Numbered from the stretch's first letter, positions 9,170 to 18,597 are shown. The stretch: DNA of 64,000 nt from Gammaproteobacteria bacterium (GCA_012103455.1 WLWT01000001.1:4471288-4535287); one strand, 5' to 3'. Made by a program: numbers and translations. The notes: generated by a model not told the origin, from the letters alone.

Positions 9170-10192
9170 TTAGGGCAACAGCTTATCGCTGAGGTTATCC
9201 AGCCTGGACTCGATGCTCTTGCGTTCCTCTTCGCTTAGGTTCGCCGAGCTCAGCTGTGTTCTCATAGCCGCCACCGCCTTGAACATATCAGCATTCTGGC
9301 GTACCCGCTCGGCTTCCGCGCCAGCCCGGGCCTGCTCCGCCGCCAACCGGCGCTGGGCCTTGTCGTCTCCGCGCACCAGCGCCTCCAAGGTCTCGACGAA
9401 CCGGCTGAGAATGCGGTAGACGGCAGAAGCGGAGAATCCTCCCAGCATAGCCAATGTAGGCTGGCCGAAGTGCACGCGTTCACTATCGAGAAGAGCCTCC
9501 AGATCGACCAGCATGGCGATGATCATCCCGGAGGTGACCCCGAGCACCAGCCGGATCCAATAGATCGGCTCGTAGGAGGCATCATAGGTGGCATCGCGGA
9601 CATACTTGTGCACCTCGTATAGTTGCGCGAAAGACGCGCCCATACCGGCAGCAGAGAGCAGGAACAGCTCATTCAACAGCAGTGCCGCACCCGAGTTCCG
9701 GGCCCAGTCGGAGCCACCGGTGGTCACGTCACTCGACAGGCTGGAGATGATAAACAGCAATAGAAAGGCGCCGGCAGCGATCAGCAACCAGCGCAACAGT
9801 GGCAGCCGCGAGAATGATCCCAATCTGCCACCAGCAGGCCCGAACAAAGTCAGCAAGGTCTCCGGGCGAGCCGGTGCAACAAGTGCCGCCAACTTGCCGT
9901 GGGCCTCGGAGAGTGCAGCCAATTCGCTGGCATCAAGGCGTTTAGGTTCCGCTGGAGGCTCCCTTCCGCCCGCGTCAATGCCACTGGACGCCGGCTCCCC
10001 CATACCATCGTCTCGCTCTTGCGCCCTATGCTGAGCCGCCGGGAGGGCATGTTGAGCGATGGTTTGCACCGCCTGCACCAACGCCCCAGGAACATCCTTT
10101 CCATTGTTCAGCGCGAAAAAGATCATGGTCTGGCATTGAAGGAGAATGGTCTGCTGCGCCTGCACCACGCTGTCTGTATAAGTCTTCCTCAT
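9170..10192 (-). CDS. Hypothetical membrane protein with coiled-coil tail
   Basis: 340 aa. N-terminal soluble part (about 1-125) rich in Gln, Ala and Glu. Next come a transmembrane segment (LLRWLLIAAGAFLLLFIIS), further hydrophobic stretches (AALLLNELFLLSAAGMGASF, IRLVLGVTSGMIIAMLVDL, TLAMLGGFSASAVYRIL) and a charged coiled-coil C-terminus (KAQRRLAAEQARAGAEAERV). I do not recognise a named family. The layout, membrane core with a long alpha-helical tail, is seen in many uncharacterised inner-membrane proteins. It is monocistronic, convergent with the dehydrogenase gene, with no informative neighbours. Confidence 0.65.
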   Translation of the reverse strand: MRKTYTDSVVQAQQTILLQCQTMIFFALNNGKDVPGALVQAVQTIAQHALPAAQHRAQERDDGMGEPASSGIDAGGREPPAEPKRLDASELAALSEAHGKLAALVAPARPETLLTLFGPAGGRLGSFSRLPLLRWLLIAAGAFLLLFIISSLSSDVTTGGSDWARNSGAALLLNELFLLSAAGMGASFAQLYEVHKYVRDATYDASYEPIYWIRLVLGVTSGMIIAMLVDLEALLDSERVHFGQPTLAMLGGFSASAVYRILSRFVETLEALVRGDDKAQRRLAAEQARAGAEAERVRQNADMFKAVAAMRTQLSSANLSEEERKSIESRLDNLSDKLLP

Positions 10193-10800
10193 GAGCTTGT
10201 GTCCCCCTTTCAGAACAGCCTGTTAATTATCAAGCTTCATGTTTCTTCGCTCGCCTTAATATACCGATTCGCCGATGTGGGCGCATCCGGCGGGAGCGGG
10301 TCCACAAGTTAAGCCGTGTATTCTCCACTGCCAAGTCCGCATCGGCTCGACCCTGACGCTCCTTGGCCTGGGCCTTTGAGCGCTAAGCATAGCAGTTGTG
10401 AGGTCCGCAGCTTTAACGGAGAGGCCGCCTCACTGACGCCCACCTGAGCGGCCAATGACCGAACGCTGGCACCGGTGGCGCGCGGTGTCTGGTGTCCTGT
10501 CCTATGCAGAACGTATGTATCGGCGGGCCAAGCAAAGCGTCACCGTGACGTGTGCGGAAAGCAAGTATTTTTTCTTATGAAAACCAATCAGTTGCAACGG
10601 TAGGACTGAGAGCATTTCACTGATGAGGAAGAGATTGAGACCAACACTCATCTTGGCTTACGATCGCAGTATTGGCTCTGCGAGCACTTCCTTGATGAAC
10701 GCAGGGTTCGAAGCGTAATTCACTACTTCGTTATGCACGATCAAAAGCTCTCAGCGGAGAGCTTAAGAAGCCCACAGACTCGAGCGTGCAAGGAGCGCCA
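10193..10800. other. Long non-coding stretch with an IS3-relic segment
   Basis: No convincing gene. It holds the promoter side of the minus-strand membrane protein, the IS3 OrfA-like relic described separately, and about 300 bases leading to the IS5-split gene at 10801 with only short unsupported frames. Confidence 0.6.
10360..10475 (-). mobile_element. IS3-family orfA relic, copy 1
   Basis: Similar to segments at about 27010 and 29330. All share GAGAGGCCGCCTCA and GAGCGGCCAATG. Read on the minus strand it gives LAAQVGVSEAAS, resembling the LAxQ.GVS.AA helix-turn-helix of IS3-type OrfA transposases. It is heavily decayed, with no flanking ends found. Confidence 0.45.
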
Positions 10801-10938
10801 ATGATCGATAGATTGATTCCGGAGCGTCACAGTGATTCAAGAGCAGATCTTTGCCAAACTGATGAGTTCTTTCGGAATGAACTCAACAAATGGCTCAATC
10901 TAGGACCAATAGCGTTCGTCGCATTCCTAACTGCCTTA

Positions 10939-11825
10939 GAACCTGTTCAAGATCTGACGATTTTGGACATCTGACCTAAACTATTGTTATCCATAGTCAT
11001 AGCGGCTGCGAAGGCAATGACAGACGAGCGAATCTACCCGAGTGACCTATCTCGCCAACAGTTCGAGAAAGTTAGACCGATCCTGGAGGCGGCGCGTCGG
11101 CGAACCAAGCCAAGACAACTCGATCTCTATCACGTGTTCAACGCAGTGTTGTACGTGCTGAAGACCGGCTGCCAATGGCGCATGTTGCCCAACGAGTATC
11201 CAAAGTGGCGAAGTGTGCATGAGTATTTCACTATCTGGCGGCAATCGTCCCCAGAAGACTCTTGCAGCGCCTTGGACAAGGCGTTAAAAAAATGGGTTGG
11301 CGAGGCCCGCGAATCCCAGGGGCGCAGTGGCAAAGCCAGCCTGATCATCGTTGATGCACAGAGCGTGAAGAACACAGACAGTGCAAACCACAAAGGTTAT
11401 GACGCAGGCAAGAAGACTTCTGGTATCAAGCGGCACATAGCTGTGGACACTCAGGGATTATTGCACGCTGCTTTTGTGACCACGGCAAATGTCACTGATC
11501 GAGCTGGGGCACTGGCCGCACTTGCTGCTCAAGCAGATGGGCGCCTCTCGGAGGTTAGGTGTGTAGTGGGCGATGGCGGGTACACGGGGATGGCTTTCGC
11601 TGGCGAAGTGCTGAGATTAATCGGAGCGAACGTCGAAATTATCAAACGCTCGGACACGGGTCGTTTTGCCGTCCTCCCGAAGAGGTGGGTTGTCGAGCGA
11701 ACCTTCTCATGGTTTGAGAAAAACCGCCGGTTGTGGAAAAACTGTGAGCGGCTAATCGAAAGCTCGTTGGGCATGATGCTACTTGCAAATATTGCGCTGT
11801 TGCTTCGGAGATCTTGAACAGGCTC
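10939..11825 (+). mobile_element. IS5-family insertion sequence (887 bp, complete)
   Basis: Ends are GAACCTGTTCAAGATCT on the left (10939) and its near-perfect inverse AGATCTTGAACAGGCTC on the right (ending 11825). It is bounded by a 3-bp direct repeat TTA (10936-10938 and 11826-11828), the TNA-type target duplication known for IS5 elements. It carries one transposase frame and looks intact and potentially mobile. It sits inside a small membrane-protein gene. Confidence 0.92.
11017..11817 (+). CDS. IS5-family transposase
   Basis: 266 aa from ATG 11017 (MTDERIYPSDLS); an upstream in-frame codon at 10984 adds eleven residues. DDE transposase: N-terminal FNAVLYVLKTGCQWRMLP, first Asp in LIIVDAQSVKNTD, KGYDAGKKTSGIKRHIAVD, second Asp in VVGDGGYTG, and the Glu in the C-terminal RWVVERTFSWFEKNRRLWK. 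All three catalytic positions are intact and length fits single-frame IS5 members. It ends within the right inverted repeat. Confidence 0.95.
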   Translation: MTDERIYPSDLSRQQFEKVRPILEAARRRTKPRQLDLYHVFNAVLYVLKTGCQWRMLPNEYPKWRSVHEYFTIWRQSSPEDSCSALDKALKKWVGEARESQGRSGKASLIIVDAQSVKNTDSANHKGYDAGKKTSGIKRHIAVDTQGLLHAAFVTTANVTDRAGALAALAAQADGRLSEVRCVVGDGGYTGMAFAGEVLRLIGANVEIIKRSDTGRFAVLPKRWVVERTFSWFEKNRRLWKNCERLIESSLGMMLLANIALLLRRS

Positions 11826-12417
11826 TTAGGCGCGTACAGTGCATCGGTTGAATCGACGATAACTGAAAACACGTTTTCAATCCAAACCTGCAGCGCTGAG
11901 ACATTCACTGACCTGGAGAAGGAGCAGTGTGGTCACGCAGTGGGTTTAATCTGCTTGGTGTCATTAGGATTGCCGGCGTGGTGGTGCGTGGTGTTGTACC
12001 ACTATCGATTGTGTTCAACGCATATCACTGTTCCGTCGCGGAAACAGATTCTATGGACGCTATGTCTCACCACCTTGGCATTCGCAGCGCTCGTTCTGAT
12101 AATAATTATCACCTAGTAGCGAATCGATATGCATAACCAGGTCAACGCGACCGCCCAAAGCGCTGTTCGCTTCAGGTGCCCTGCGCAGCCTACGGCTGCT
12201 CCGGCGGCGCGTCAACTTTGCCGATCTGTTACGACATCGCCGACGACAACATCGCCGTTGTAGAATGTTCGAACGGACGCAGATGGTATCTACGCCCTCG
12301 GGCCAATGGCGATAAAACGCTACATCCGAACGACAGAGAATAAACTGGCGAACACACCCCACCGAGCAGTAGCCCTATTTCCAGGGGCCACCCCGACGGC
12401 GGCCGGGCGCTGCCGAA

Positions 12418-13818
12418 TTACCAAGCACTCAGCATGTCAGCGGCGATGCGGTTGTGGTGTTCGGCATGAGCACTCACATCCAACGTCAATAGCTGGTAGT
12501 CACGCACCACAACTTTGCCATTCACCACCACCAAAGCAGGCGGCACCGGCTGCGCGAATACCGCCGCTGCCACCGAATCATGTTGGGCGCCAGCGAATTC
12601 AATCCGGTTGAGATCAATGGCGATAAAGTCCGCCGCCATATGCGGCGCTAGATGGCCGATATCGTCACGGCCAAGCACCGCCGCCCCACCCCGGGTTGCC
12701 AGAGACAAAGCATCGCGCGCGCTACAAGCACCCGCATGACCGGCGAATCCACCACGCCCGCCCGGTGGTGTAGCGCCATAGCGAACGGGCGCCACCCGCT
12801 GCAACAACATAGCCAACCGCGCCTCGGCCAAGAGCTGCGCACCATCGTTAGAGGCAGAGCCGTCCACGCCCAAACCAACCGGCACTCCCGCCGCCCTCAT
12901 GGCCGGCACCGGTGCGATACCGCTGGCGAGGCGCATATTGCTGGTGGGGCAATGGGCAGCACCGGTGCGGCTGGCGCCGAAGCGCTGAATTTCGCCCGGA
13001 TTGAGATGCACACAGTGGGCATGCCACACATCCGGCCCGCTCCAGCCTAGAGACTCGGCATAGGCGACGGGCCGCTGGCCGAAGCGCTCGAGACAAAACT
13101 GCTCCTCTTCGAGGGTCTCGGCCAGATGAGTATGCAGCCTAACGCCTTCACGCCGGGCCAACGCGGCGGTCTCGCACATGAGCTGAGGGGTGACCGAAAA
13201 CGGTGAACACGGCGCCAATACGATGCGCAACATGGCGAAGCGCTGGCGCTCATGATACTGGCCGATGACCCGTTCACAGTCGGCCAAAATAGTATCTTCA
13301 TCTTCGGTCACGGCATCCGGCGGCAGGCCACCGGCACTTTGGCCTAGCGACATGGAACCACGGGCGGCATGAAAGCGAATGCCCATTTCCCGCGCCGCTT
13401 CGATTTGCGCATCTAGGCACGCATCATTGGGGAAAAGATATAGATGATCACTGGATGTGGTGCACCCGGACAGCAACAACTCCGCCAGGCCGGTTTTGCT
13501 GCTGAGGTAAACGCCTTCGGCGGTCAACCGCGCCCAGATGGGATACAGGGTTTTTAACCAGGTGAATAGATCCGCATCCGGCGCCAGGGCGCGAGTGAGG
13601 GTTTGATACAGATGATGATGGGTGTTGATGAGGCCGGGCAAAATCAGATGCCCGCTCGCGTCAATGACTTGATCCGCGCCTGCGGGCAGCATAGCGCTGG
13701 ATCCGACGACTTCGATCACACCATCTCGGGCGAATAAGCCAGCATCCTCGAACTCGCTGCCCGTATCGTCGAAGGTGGCAAGCCGGGTGGCGTTTTTGAG
13801 GAGTAAGGTGCGGGTCAA
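12418..13818 (-). CDS. Amidohydrolase, 8-oxoguanine deaminase/chlorohydrolase family
   Basis: 466 aa, metal-dependent hydrolase of the AtzB/TrzN/8-oxoguanine deaminase group. Metal and active-site motifs appear in order: GLINTHHHLYQTLTRA (HxH), HLAETLEE, DVWHAHCVHL, HCPTSNMRLASG, and GLGVDGSASNDG with the metal Asp. The HHLYQTLTRA and LFTWLKTLYPIWA segments are typical of bacterial 8-oxoguanine/hydroxyatrazine-type deaminases, so deamination of an oxidised purine or related heterocycle is the best guess. Substrate is not provable from sequence. It appears monocistronic. The 300 bases downstream (12117-12417) hold no supported gene. Confidence 0.85.
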   Translation of the reverse strand: MTRTLLLKNATRLATFDDTGSEFEDAGLFARDGVIEVVGSSAMLPAGADQVIDASGHLILPGLINTHHHLYQTLTRALAPDADLFTWLKTLYPIWARLTAEGVYLSSKTGLAELLLSGCTTSSDHLYLFPNDACLDAQIEAAREMGIRFHAARGSMSLGQSAGGLPPDAVTEDEDTILADCERVIGQYHERQRFAMLRIVLAPCSPFSVTPQLMCETAALARREGVRLHTHLAETLEEEQFCLERFGQRPVAYAESLGWSGPDVWHAHCVHLNPGEIQRFGASRTGAAHCPTSNMRLASGIAPVPAMRAAGVPVGLGVDGSASNDGAQLLAEARLAMLLQRVAPVRYGATPPGGRGGFAGHAGACSARDALSLATRGGAAVLGRDDIGHLAPHMAADFIAIDLNRIEFAGAQHDSVAAAVFAQPVPPALVVVNGKVVVRDYQLLTLDVSAHAEHHNRIAADMLSAW

Positions 13819-13969
13819 CTTCGGTCCTTCTCCTGGCCGGACTCACTGTTAACTGTTAAGTGTGTACGCCTCCAACACAATCGGGTAGGCCAACGCCACG
13901 GGCACCGCTCATCCTCAGCCATCACGCTAGACCTATACTGATTTAGCCTACTGACTTGGCCTGTTGATT

Positions 13970-14046
13970 TGGTCGGGGTAGAGGGATTCGAACCCCCGAC
14001 CCCCTGCTCCCAAAGCAGGTGCGCTACCAAACTGCGCTATACCCCG
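13970..14046 (-). tRNA. tRNA-Pro (anticodon UGG)
   Basis: 77 nt including an encoded CCA. The acceptor stem CGGGGTA pairs with TACCCCG, the anticodon loop reads CTTTGGGAG with anticodon TGG, and the T-arm contains GGTTCGAATCC. The D-arm AGCGCAGTTTGGTAGCGC is canonical. Intact cloverleaf by eye. Confidence 0.97.
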
Positions 14047-14188
14047 AATAGGCCTAAGACAGGTAGGTCAGCCGGAGAAGTTTACTGGTGCGCCACTTTT
14101 GGGTCAATGAACCCCGTCAGCTCGATCTGCGGGTTGCCCATCGGCGCGGGCTCCGTATCATTGGTCGATCTTATCACTAGGAGCCCAC

Positions 14189-14821
14189 ATGTTCGCTCGT
14201 TTATCCGCATATATACGGCCGGTGCGGCGCGTGCTGGCCGGTTCACTTGGCGCCACCGGCGCGCTGCTCCTCACCGCCGCGCTACTGATGGCGGCTACGG
14301 CGCGGGCGGAACCGCCCACGCAGGTGCGCTTGACCACCAATATGGGCGACATCGTGGTCGAGCTGGCCCTGGAACAAGCGCCTAAGACGACTGAGAATTT
14401 TCTCAAATACGTGATCGACGGCTTTTACGACGGCACTATTTTTCATCGCACCATCCAGGATTTCATAATCCAAGGCGGCGGCTTTACTACCGATTACCAG
14501 CGCAAAGAAACCCGCCAGCCGGTTGTTAACGAGGCCGCCAGTGGCCTGCGCAATTTGCGCGGCACCATCGCCATGGCCCGCACCTCTCACCCTCATTCCG
14601 CGACGGCGCAGTTTTTTATCAACCTCACGGACAACGATTTTCTCGATCACCAGGCCAAATCGGCCAAAGGCTGGGGTTACGCTGTGTTCGGCAAAGTCAC
14701 CGAGGGCATGGATGTGGCCGAGCGCATCGTGGCCATCCCCACCGTCGCCCGTGAAACGTTTCAAAATCTCCCATCAACACCCGTCATCATCGAAAAAGCT
14801 AGCCTGTTGAGTATCGAATAG
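14189..14821 (+). CDS. ppiA: Periplasmic cyclophilin-type peptidyl-prolyl isomerase
   Basis: 210 aa. Residues 1 to about 40 form a signal peptide (basic start, long hydrophobic stretch, ATARA cleavage region), so it acts in the periplasm. The cyclophilin domain follows: TNMGDIVVELALEQAPKTTENF in parts, FYDGTIFHRTIQDFIIQGGGF with the catalytic Arg (FHR) and Gln (QGGG), and ATAQFFINLTDNDFLD. It catalyses cis-trans isomerisation of prolyl bonds during folding of exported proteins. The cytosolic paralogue follows directly, suggesting a tandem pair from gene duplication. Confidence 0.95.
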   Translation: MFARLSAYIRPVRRVLAGSLGATGALLLTAALLMAATARAEPPTQVRLTTNMGDIVVELALEQAPKTTENFLKYVIDGFYDGTIFHRTIQDFIIQGGGFTTDYQRKETRQPVVNEAASGLRNLRGTIAMARTSHPHSATAQFFINLTDNDFLDHQAKSAKGWGYAVFGKVTEGMDVAERIVAIPTVARETFQNLPSTPVIIEKASLLSIE

Positions 14822-14841
14822 TCTCGGGCGGAGGAATAGCC

Positions 14842-15342
14842 ATGAAAGTCAGTCTTACGACCACCTTTGGCAACGTGGTCATTGAACTACACCAGGACAA
14901 AGCGCCTATTACCACGGAGAATTTTGCCCAATACGTGCGCGATGGGCACTACGATGGCACTATTTTTCACCGGGTGATACCGGGATTTATGGTGCAAGGG
15001 GGCGGCTTCAGCGCCGGTATGAAAGAGAAAAAAACTCGCGATTCCATTAAAAACGAGGCGGACAATGGACTGTCCAACAACACCGGTACGGTGGCCATGG
15101 CTCGCACTCCAGATCCTCACTCCGCCAGTGCCCAATTCTTTATCAACGTGGAAGATAATTATTTTCTGAACTTCAAAGCGCCTACCCGCGACGGTTGGGG
15201 GTACTGCGTTTTCGGCACCGTGGTGCAGGGCATGGACGCCGTGATGTCGATGACCGATGTGCCAACCGGGCGCAGCGGCATGCATCAAGATGTGCCTAAA
15301 GAAGAAATCACCCTCACGCGGGCGGAAGTCATCGAGGAGTGA
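14842..15342 (+). CDS. ppiB: Cytosolic cyclophilin-type peptidyl-prolyl isomerase
   Basis: 166 aa, no signal peptide, close in length to E. coli PpiB. A good ribosome site (GGAGGA) precedes the ATG. Cyclophilin motifs: TTFGNVVIELHQDKAPITTENF in parts, YDGTIFHRVIPGFMVQGGGF (catalytic Arg, Gln), SASAQFFINVEDN and the C-terminal WGYCVFGTVVQGMD. The stop overlaps the start of lpxH (GTGA), so translation is probably coupled. Confidence 0.96.
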   Translation: MKVSLTTTFGNVVIELHQDKAPITTENFAQYVRDGHYDGTIFHRVIPGFMVQGGGFSAGMKEKKTRDSIKNEADNGLSNNTGTVAMARTPDPHSASAQFFINVEDNYFLNFKAPTRDGWGYCVFGTVVQGMDAVMSMTDVPTGRSGMHQDVPKEEITLTRAEVIEE

Positions 15343-16082
15343 GGTTATTTATCTCCGATATTCACGCTGGTCACACCAACCCGATCGCCACTCAAGCATT
15401 ACTGCGTTTTCTCAAAGGCCCTGCGCGCGCAGCCGATGAACTCAATATCTTGGGTGATTTGTTCGATATGTGGCTAGGCGATGATGACAACCGTGATCCG
15501 CATCCTGAGGTGGTAGCGGCGCTGGCCGCCTGTAGTGGCGCCGGCACGGCTATACATCTACTGCGGGGTAATCACGATTTCCTGCTCCGCGACGGCTTCG
15601 CTCAGGCGGCCGGGGTAACGCTGCACGATGACCCCTGGGTGCGGCAAGTGGCGGGACAAACCGTGGTGCTGACTCACGGCGATGCTCTTTGTACCGACGA
15701 TCTCGACTACCAGGCACTGCGCCACTCGGTGCTGGACTGGGACAATCAGGAGCGTTTCCTCGCCCAAGCCATGCCTGCGCGGATAGAGGAGGCGGCCAAA
15801 CTGCGGGCCGCCTCCAAACACGCGACCCAGCTTAAAGCCCAGGACATTATGGATGTCAATGAGCATGCCGTGCGGGCGCTATTGGTGGACTCTGGTGCGG
15901 CGCTGATGATTCACGGCCACACCCACAGGCCCGCCCGGCACCAGTTCAACCTCAACGGCAAAACCGCGCAGCGTTGGGTGCTCGCCGCCTGGTACAGCGG
16001 CGCCAGCGCCATCGCCTGGGATGCCCAAGGCATGCAGGCACTTGGAGAAGAAGAACTCATGCGGCTTGCGCCGGCCGGGTGA
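15339..16082 (+). CDS. lpxH: UDP-2,3-diacylglucosamine diphosphatase LpxH
   Basis: 247 aa from a GTG that overlaps the ppiB stop. A calcineurin-like metallophosphoesterase of lipid A synthesis: it hydrolyses UDP-2,3-diacylglucosamine to lipid X and UMP at the inner membrane. Motifs: LFISDIHAG, ILGDLFDMWLGDD, LLRGNHDF, VVLTHGDALCTDD, and IHGHTHRPARH. The ppiB-lpxH order is known from gammaproteobacteria and supports the assignment. Its presence implies a Gram-negative cell that makes lipid A. Confidence 0.95.
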   Translation: MRLFISDIHAGHTNPIATQALLRFLKGPARAADELNILGDLFDMWLGDDDNRDPHPEVVAALAACSGAGTAIHLLRGNHDFLLRDGFAQAAGVTLHDDPWVRQVAGQTVVLTHGDALCTDDLDYQALRHSVLDWDNQERFLAQAMPARIEEAAKLRAASKHATQLKAQDIMDVNEHAVRALLVDSGAALMIHGHTHRPARHQFNLNGKTAQRWVLAAWYSGASAIAWDAQGMQALGEEELMRLAPAG

Positions 16083-16087
16083 GCGGT

Positions 16088-17278
16088 TCAGGTGCGCCGC
16101 TCTTCGCTTTGACGGCGATCCCCCCCGCGCCGCCTTTCATCGACGCGCCGATCGGTGCTGTGACGCCTATCGCCGGCGCCGAGGCGGGCTTCCATGGGCC
16201 GGCCGAATAAACCGCGCTGAAACCCGATCCATGCCATGAATAACGCATAAGCCGTGAACAATCCCATGAACCCGTAGAAGAGCGACAACTCCGATATTCC
16301 AAGCGCCGGTGCCGTCACGCCGAACACCGCCGCGCCCAGCGCCATGGCCAAAATCCACCCGACGCTTCGCCCGGCGTTCACGCCAAGCCGGCGCAACACG
16401 TGGTGCAAATGCTCCTGATCGCCCTTGAACGGAGACTGGCCCTGCGCCGCCCGCCAGATCAGCAAACGCACGGTGTCCATTAGTGGTATGACGGCGATCC
16501 AAAGAGCTTGCGCCGGGGCGATAACACGCCCGCTGCCTTGACTGAGTTCAATCACGAACCAAGCCAGCGCAAAACCTAAGAACAAACTACCGCCATCGCC
16601 CATGAATACATTGGCATCGCTGCGCCCCGGCAAGCCGGCATTCATGAACCAAAACGCTAGTGTGGCCGAGGTCAACAACACCAGCACCAGTGCATGGGCC
16701 GGGACGCCTCCCGCAGCCGCTGCATAAGCCAAGGTGCCAAAAGCGATGCTGGCCAAACCGGAGGCCAAGCCATCCAATCCATCGATCATGTTGACTGCGT
16801 TGATAACGCCAATCACGCAAAATACGGTGAGAGGTACCTCCCAAATGCCAAGCCGTGTGATGCCACCGTCGAATTTGAGCGCGCCCATGTCCACTAAACG
16901 CACTTCGCCCCAGTAGCACATCATCAGGGCAGCGATGATCTGAGCGGCAAGCCGGGTGGTGGACGAGAGTTCCTTGAAATCGTCGAGGACGCCTACAATG
17001 ACCAGCATGGCCCCTGCCACTAGCAGTGGACGATAGGGCGTCAAACCGATGTCGAGCATCGGCATGGTGAGCGCAAACGCGGTAAACATGGCGATGCCAC
17101 CCACGAGCGGAGTAGGCAGTGTATGGATTTTCGCGCCGTAGGGCCGATCCACTAAACCTATACGCCGCGCTAAGGGAATGAGCGAGTGCAGCAGCACGAG
17201 GGTGCTGACGAAAGCCAATGCGCAAGACGCCACATCCCGCGCCGTCCACACACTGAGCGTCTCGAGCAATGGATTCAC
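16088..17278 (-). CDS. Undecaprenyl-phosphate glycosyl-1-phosphate transferase (WecA/MraY family)
   Basis: 396 aa polytopic membrane protein with about ten hydrophobic segments. Family signatures: VDRPYGAKIHTLPTPLVGGIAMF in parts, VGVLDDFKELSSTTRL (catalytic Asp pair), INAVNMIDGLDGLASG, ANVFMGDGGSLFLGFAL, and the cytosolic GDQEHLHHVLRRLG His motif. It would transfer a sugar phosphate, probably HexNAc-1-P, to undecaprenyl phosphate to begin O-antigen or other surface polysaccharide. The C-terminus ends in an Arg-rich stretch of DRR/ERR repeats. Its start overlaps the stop of the glycosyltransferase gene by four bases, so both act in one pathway. Confidence 0.9.
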   Translation of the reverse strand: MNPLLETLSVWTARDVASCALAFVSTLVLLHSLIPLARRIGLVDRPYGAKIHTLPTPLVGGIAMFTAFALTMPMLDIGLTPYRPLLVAGAMLVIVGVLDDFKELSSTTRLAAQIIAALMMCYWGEVRLVDMGALKFDGGITRLGIWEVPLTVFCVIGVINAVNMIDGLDGLASGLASIAFGTLAYAAAAGGVPAHALVLVLLTSATLAFWFMNAGLPGRSDANVFMGDGGSLFLGFALAWFVIELSQGSGRVIAPAQALWIAVIPLMDTVRLLIWRAAQGQSPFKGDQEHLHHVLRRLGVNAGRSVGWILAMALGAAVFGVTAPALGISELSLFYGFMGLFTAYALFMAWIGFQRGLFGRPMEARLGAGDRRHSTDRRVDERRRGGDRRQSEERRT

Positions 17279-18576
17279 ACCGCCGCCTTTAACAATTCAC
17301 GTAACAATTCACGCCATGAGGCCGCGGCGACGCGCCGCTCGAAACGAGCCTCGAACAGTGCCCGCGCCCGCCGCCCCATGCCGGCACGATGTTCCGGCTG
17401 ATGCAAAAAATACTCGATTGCCCGCGCGGCACCATGGCCGTCTCCCACCTGCACCGCGGCGCCGCAGGCATAATCCTTCAGTAAACGCCCTATATCGCCA
17501 GCCGCCTCCCCCACGTACAAAACCGGGCGGCCGGCGGCCAGCACACCGTAGAGTTTGCTTGGCACCACCAGGTTTTCCAGGGGCCGCGCGAGGGTCACGG
17601 CGTGAACATCAACCGCCCGCAGCAGGCCGCCTAAACGCGGTTCCGGCTCAGCCGGGTAGATCCGCACATTGGACAGCGCGCGGTGTTTTATTCCATCCAG
17701 CAGCGTTTGCCGCTGAACGCCATCGCCCACTAAAACAAACTCCACCTGGCGGTCCTGCAAAAGAGTGGCCGCCTCCAGCAAAGTATGGAAATCATGTACC
17801 CGGCCGAAGTTGCCGCAATACCCGATGACGAGTTTTTGTCCCACGCCCCACTGTGCGCGGATAACCTCAGCCACGGCGTCGGCTTGTTCATTGACCGCCT
17901 GCCCGTCGGCCCAATTGGGGATCACGGTGACAGGTGCCGCGGATGTGCCCGCCACCAACGCCCCCATGCCTTCACTCAAAACCACATTGGCGAAGGCATT
18001 GCGCAAAGATCTATTGCGCGCACGGAGCAACCAGCGCTCTAGCCGCGAGCCCCGCTTGATGAGGCCAAGAGCGCTCGCTACTTCCGGAAAAACGTCCTGC
18101 AACCAGTTGATCTGGTGGGCGTCTTTGCCCTGCAGCGCCAGCGCGATGGCCACCGACAGCATAGGCGGATCGGTCTTCGCGACAACCACATCGCCCGGAC
18201 CCACCAGGCGGCGCACAAGCCACAGGGCGCTCACATAGAAACTCAAGTAATCGAGCACTCGAAGCGCCAGGCGCCCGCGGCCAAAAGATGTACTCCACAC
18301 GCGGTGTACATCCACACCGCCTATCTGTTCGTGCGCCGGTAGCATCGCACGCGCATCGTTGATGAGTTGACGCGAAGTGACGATCAACACGTCGAAATCG
18401 GTCATCAAGTCGAACGCGAGGCCACTTAGCATACGCGCGGAAGCCGATTGATCCGGAGAAAAATAACGATTGACGAAAATGACCCGAGGTCTCGTGTCGG
18501 ATAAGGGCCTTGGCTGCGACTCAACGGCTGCCAGTGAAACGCTCTCTTCGCTAGCTTGATGCAAATCGATACGCAC
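17275..18576 (-). CDS. Glycosyltransferase family 4 (WbuB-like)
   Basis: 433 aa. N-terminal domain starts at VIFVNRYFSPDQSASARMLSGLA (in parts), typical of WbuB-type GT4 enzymes, followed by DVLIVTSRQ and NWLQDVFPEVASALGL. The C-terminal nucleotide-sugar domain has VIGYCGNFGRVHDFHTLLEAA, FVLVGDGVQRQTL and the Glu-containing LVVPSKLYGVLAAGRPVLYVG. It is an inverting-fold GT-B cytosolic enzyme that extends a lipid-linked saccharide. Co-transcribed with the WecA-like gene through an ATGA overlap. Donor and acceptor sugars are unknown. Confidence 0.9.
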   Translation of the reverse strand: MRIDLHQASEESVSLAAVESQPRPLSDTRPRVIFVNRYFSPDQSASARMLSGLAFDLMTDFDVLIVTSRQLINDARAMLPAHEQIGGVDVHRVWSTSFGRGRLALRVLDYLSFYVSALWLVRRLVGPGDVVVAKTDPPMLSVAIALALQGKDAHQINWLQDVFPEVASALGLIKRGSRLERWLLRARNRSLRNAFANVVLSEGMGALVAGTSAAPVTVIPNWADGQAVNEQADAVAEVIRAQWGVGQKLVIGYCGNFGRVHDFHTLLEAATLLQDRQVEFVLVGDGVQRQTLLDGIKHRALSNVRIYPAEPEPRLGGLLRAVDVHAVTLARPLENLVVPSKLYGVLAAGRPVLYVGEAAGDIGRLLKDYACGAAVQVGDGHGAARAIEYFLHQPEHRAGMGRRARALFEARFERRVAAASWRELLRELLKAAV

Positions 18577-18597
18577 CCGGTACGGACTCCAACCGTA

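Larger units (their letters stand above)
10801..12116 (+). pseudogene. Small membrane-protein gene split by IS5 element
   Basis: Joining 10801-10938 to 11829-12116, which removes the IS element and one TTA duplication, restores one frame of 141 codons without a stop. The product would start MIDRLIPERHSDSRAD and has three hydrophobic segments: GPIAFVAFLTALGAY, GLICLVSLGLPAWWCVVLY, and LWTLCLTTLAFAALVLIIII before the end. It is not recognised. An exact excision would give back an intact gene, so the disruption is probably recent. It is not expressed as a full protein in this arrangement. Confidence 0.7.

Noticed and set aside
12176..12343. Short 55-codon frame reading CYDIADDNIAVVECSNGRRW
   Set aside because: Looks slightly protein-like but has no start signal and no family; too short to support.
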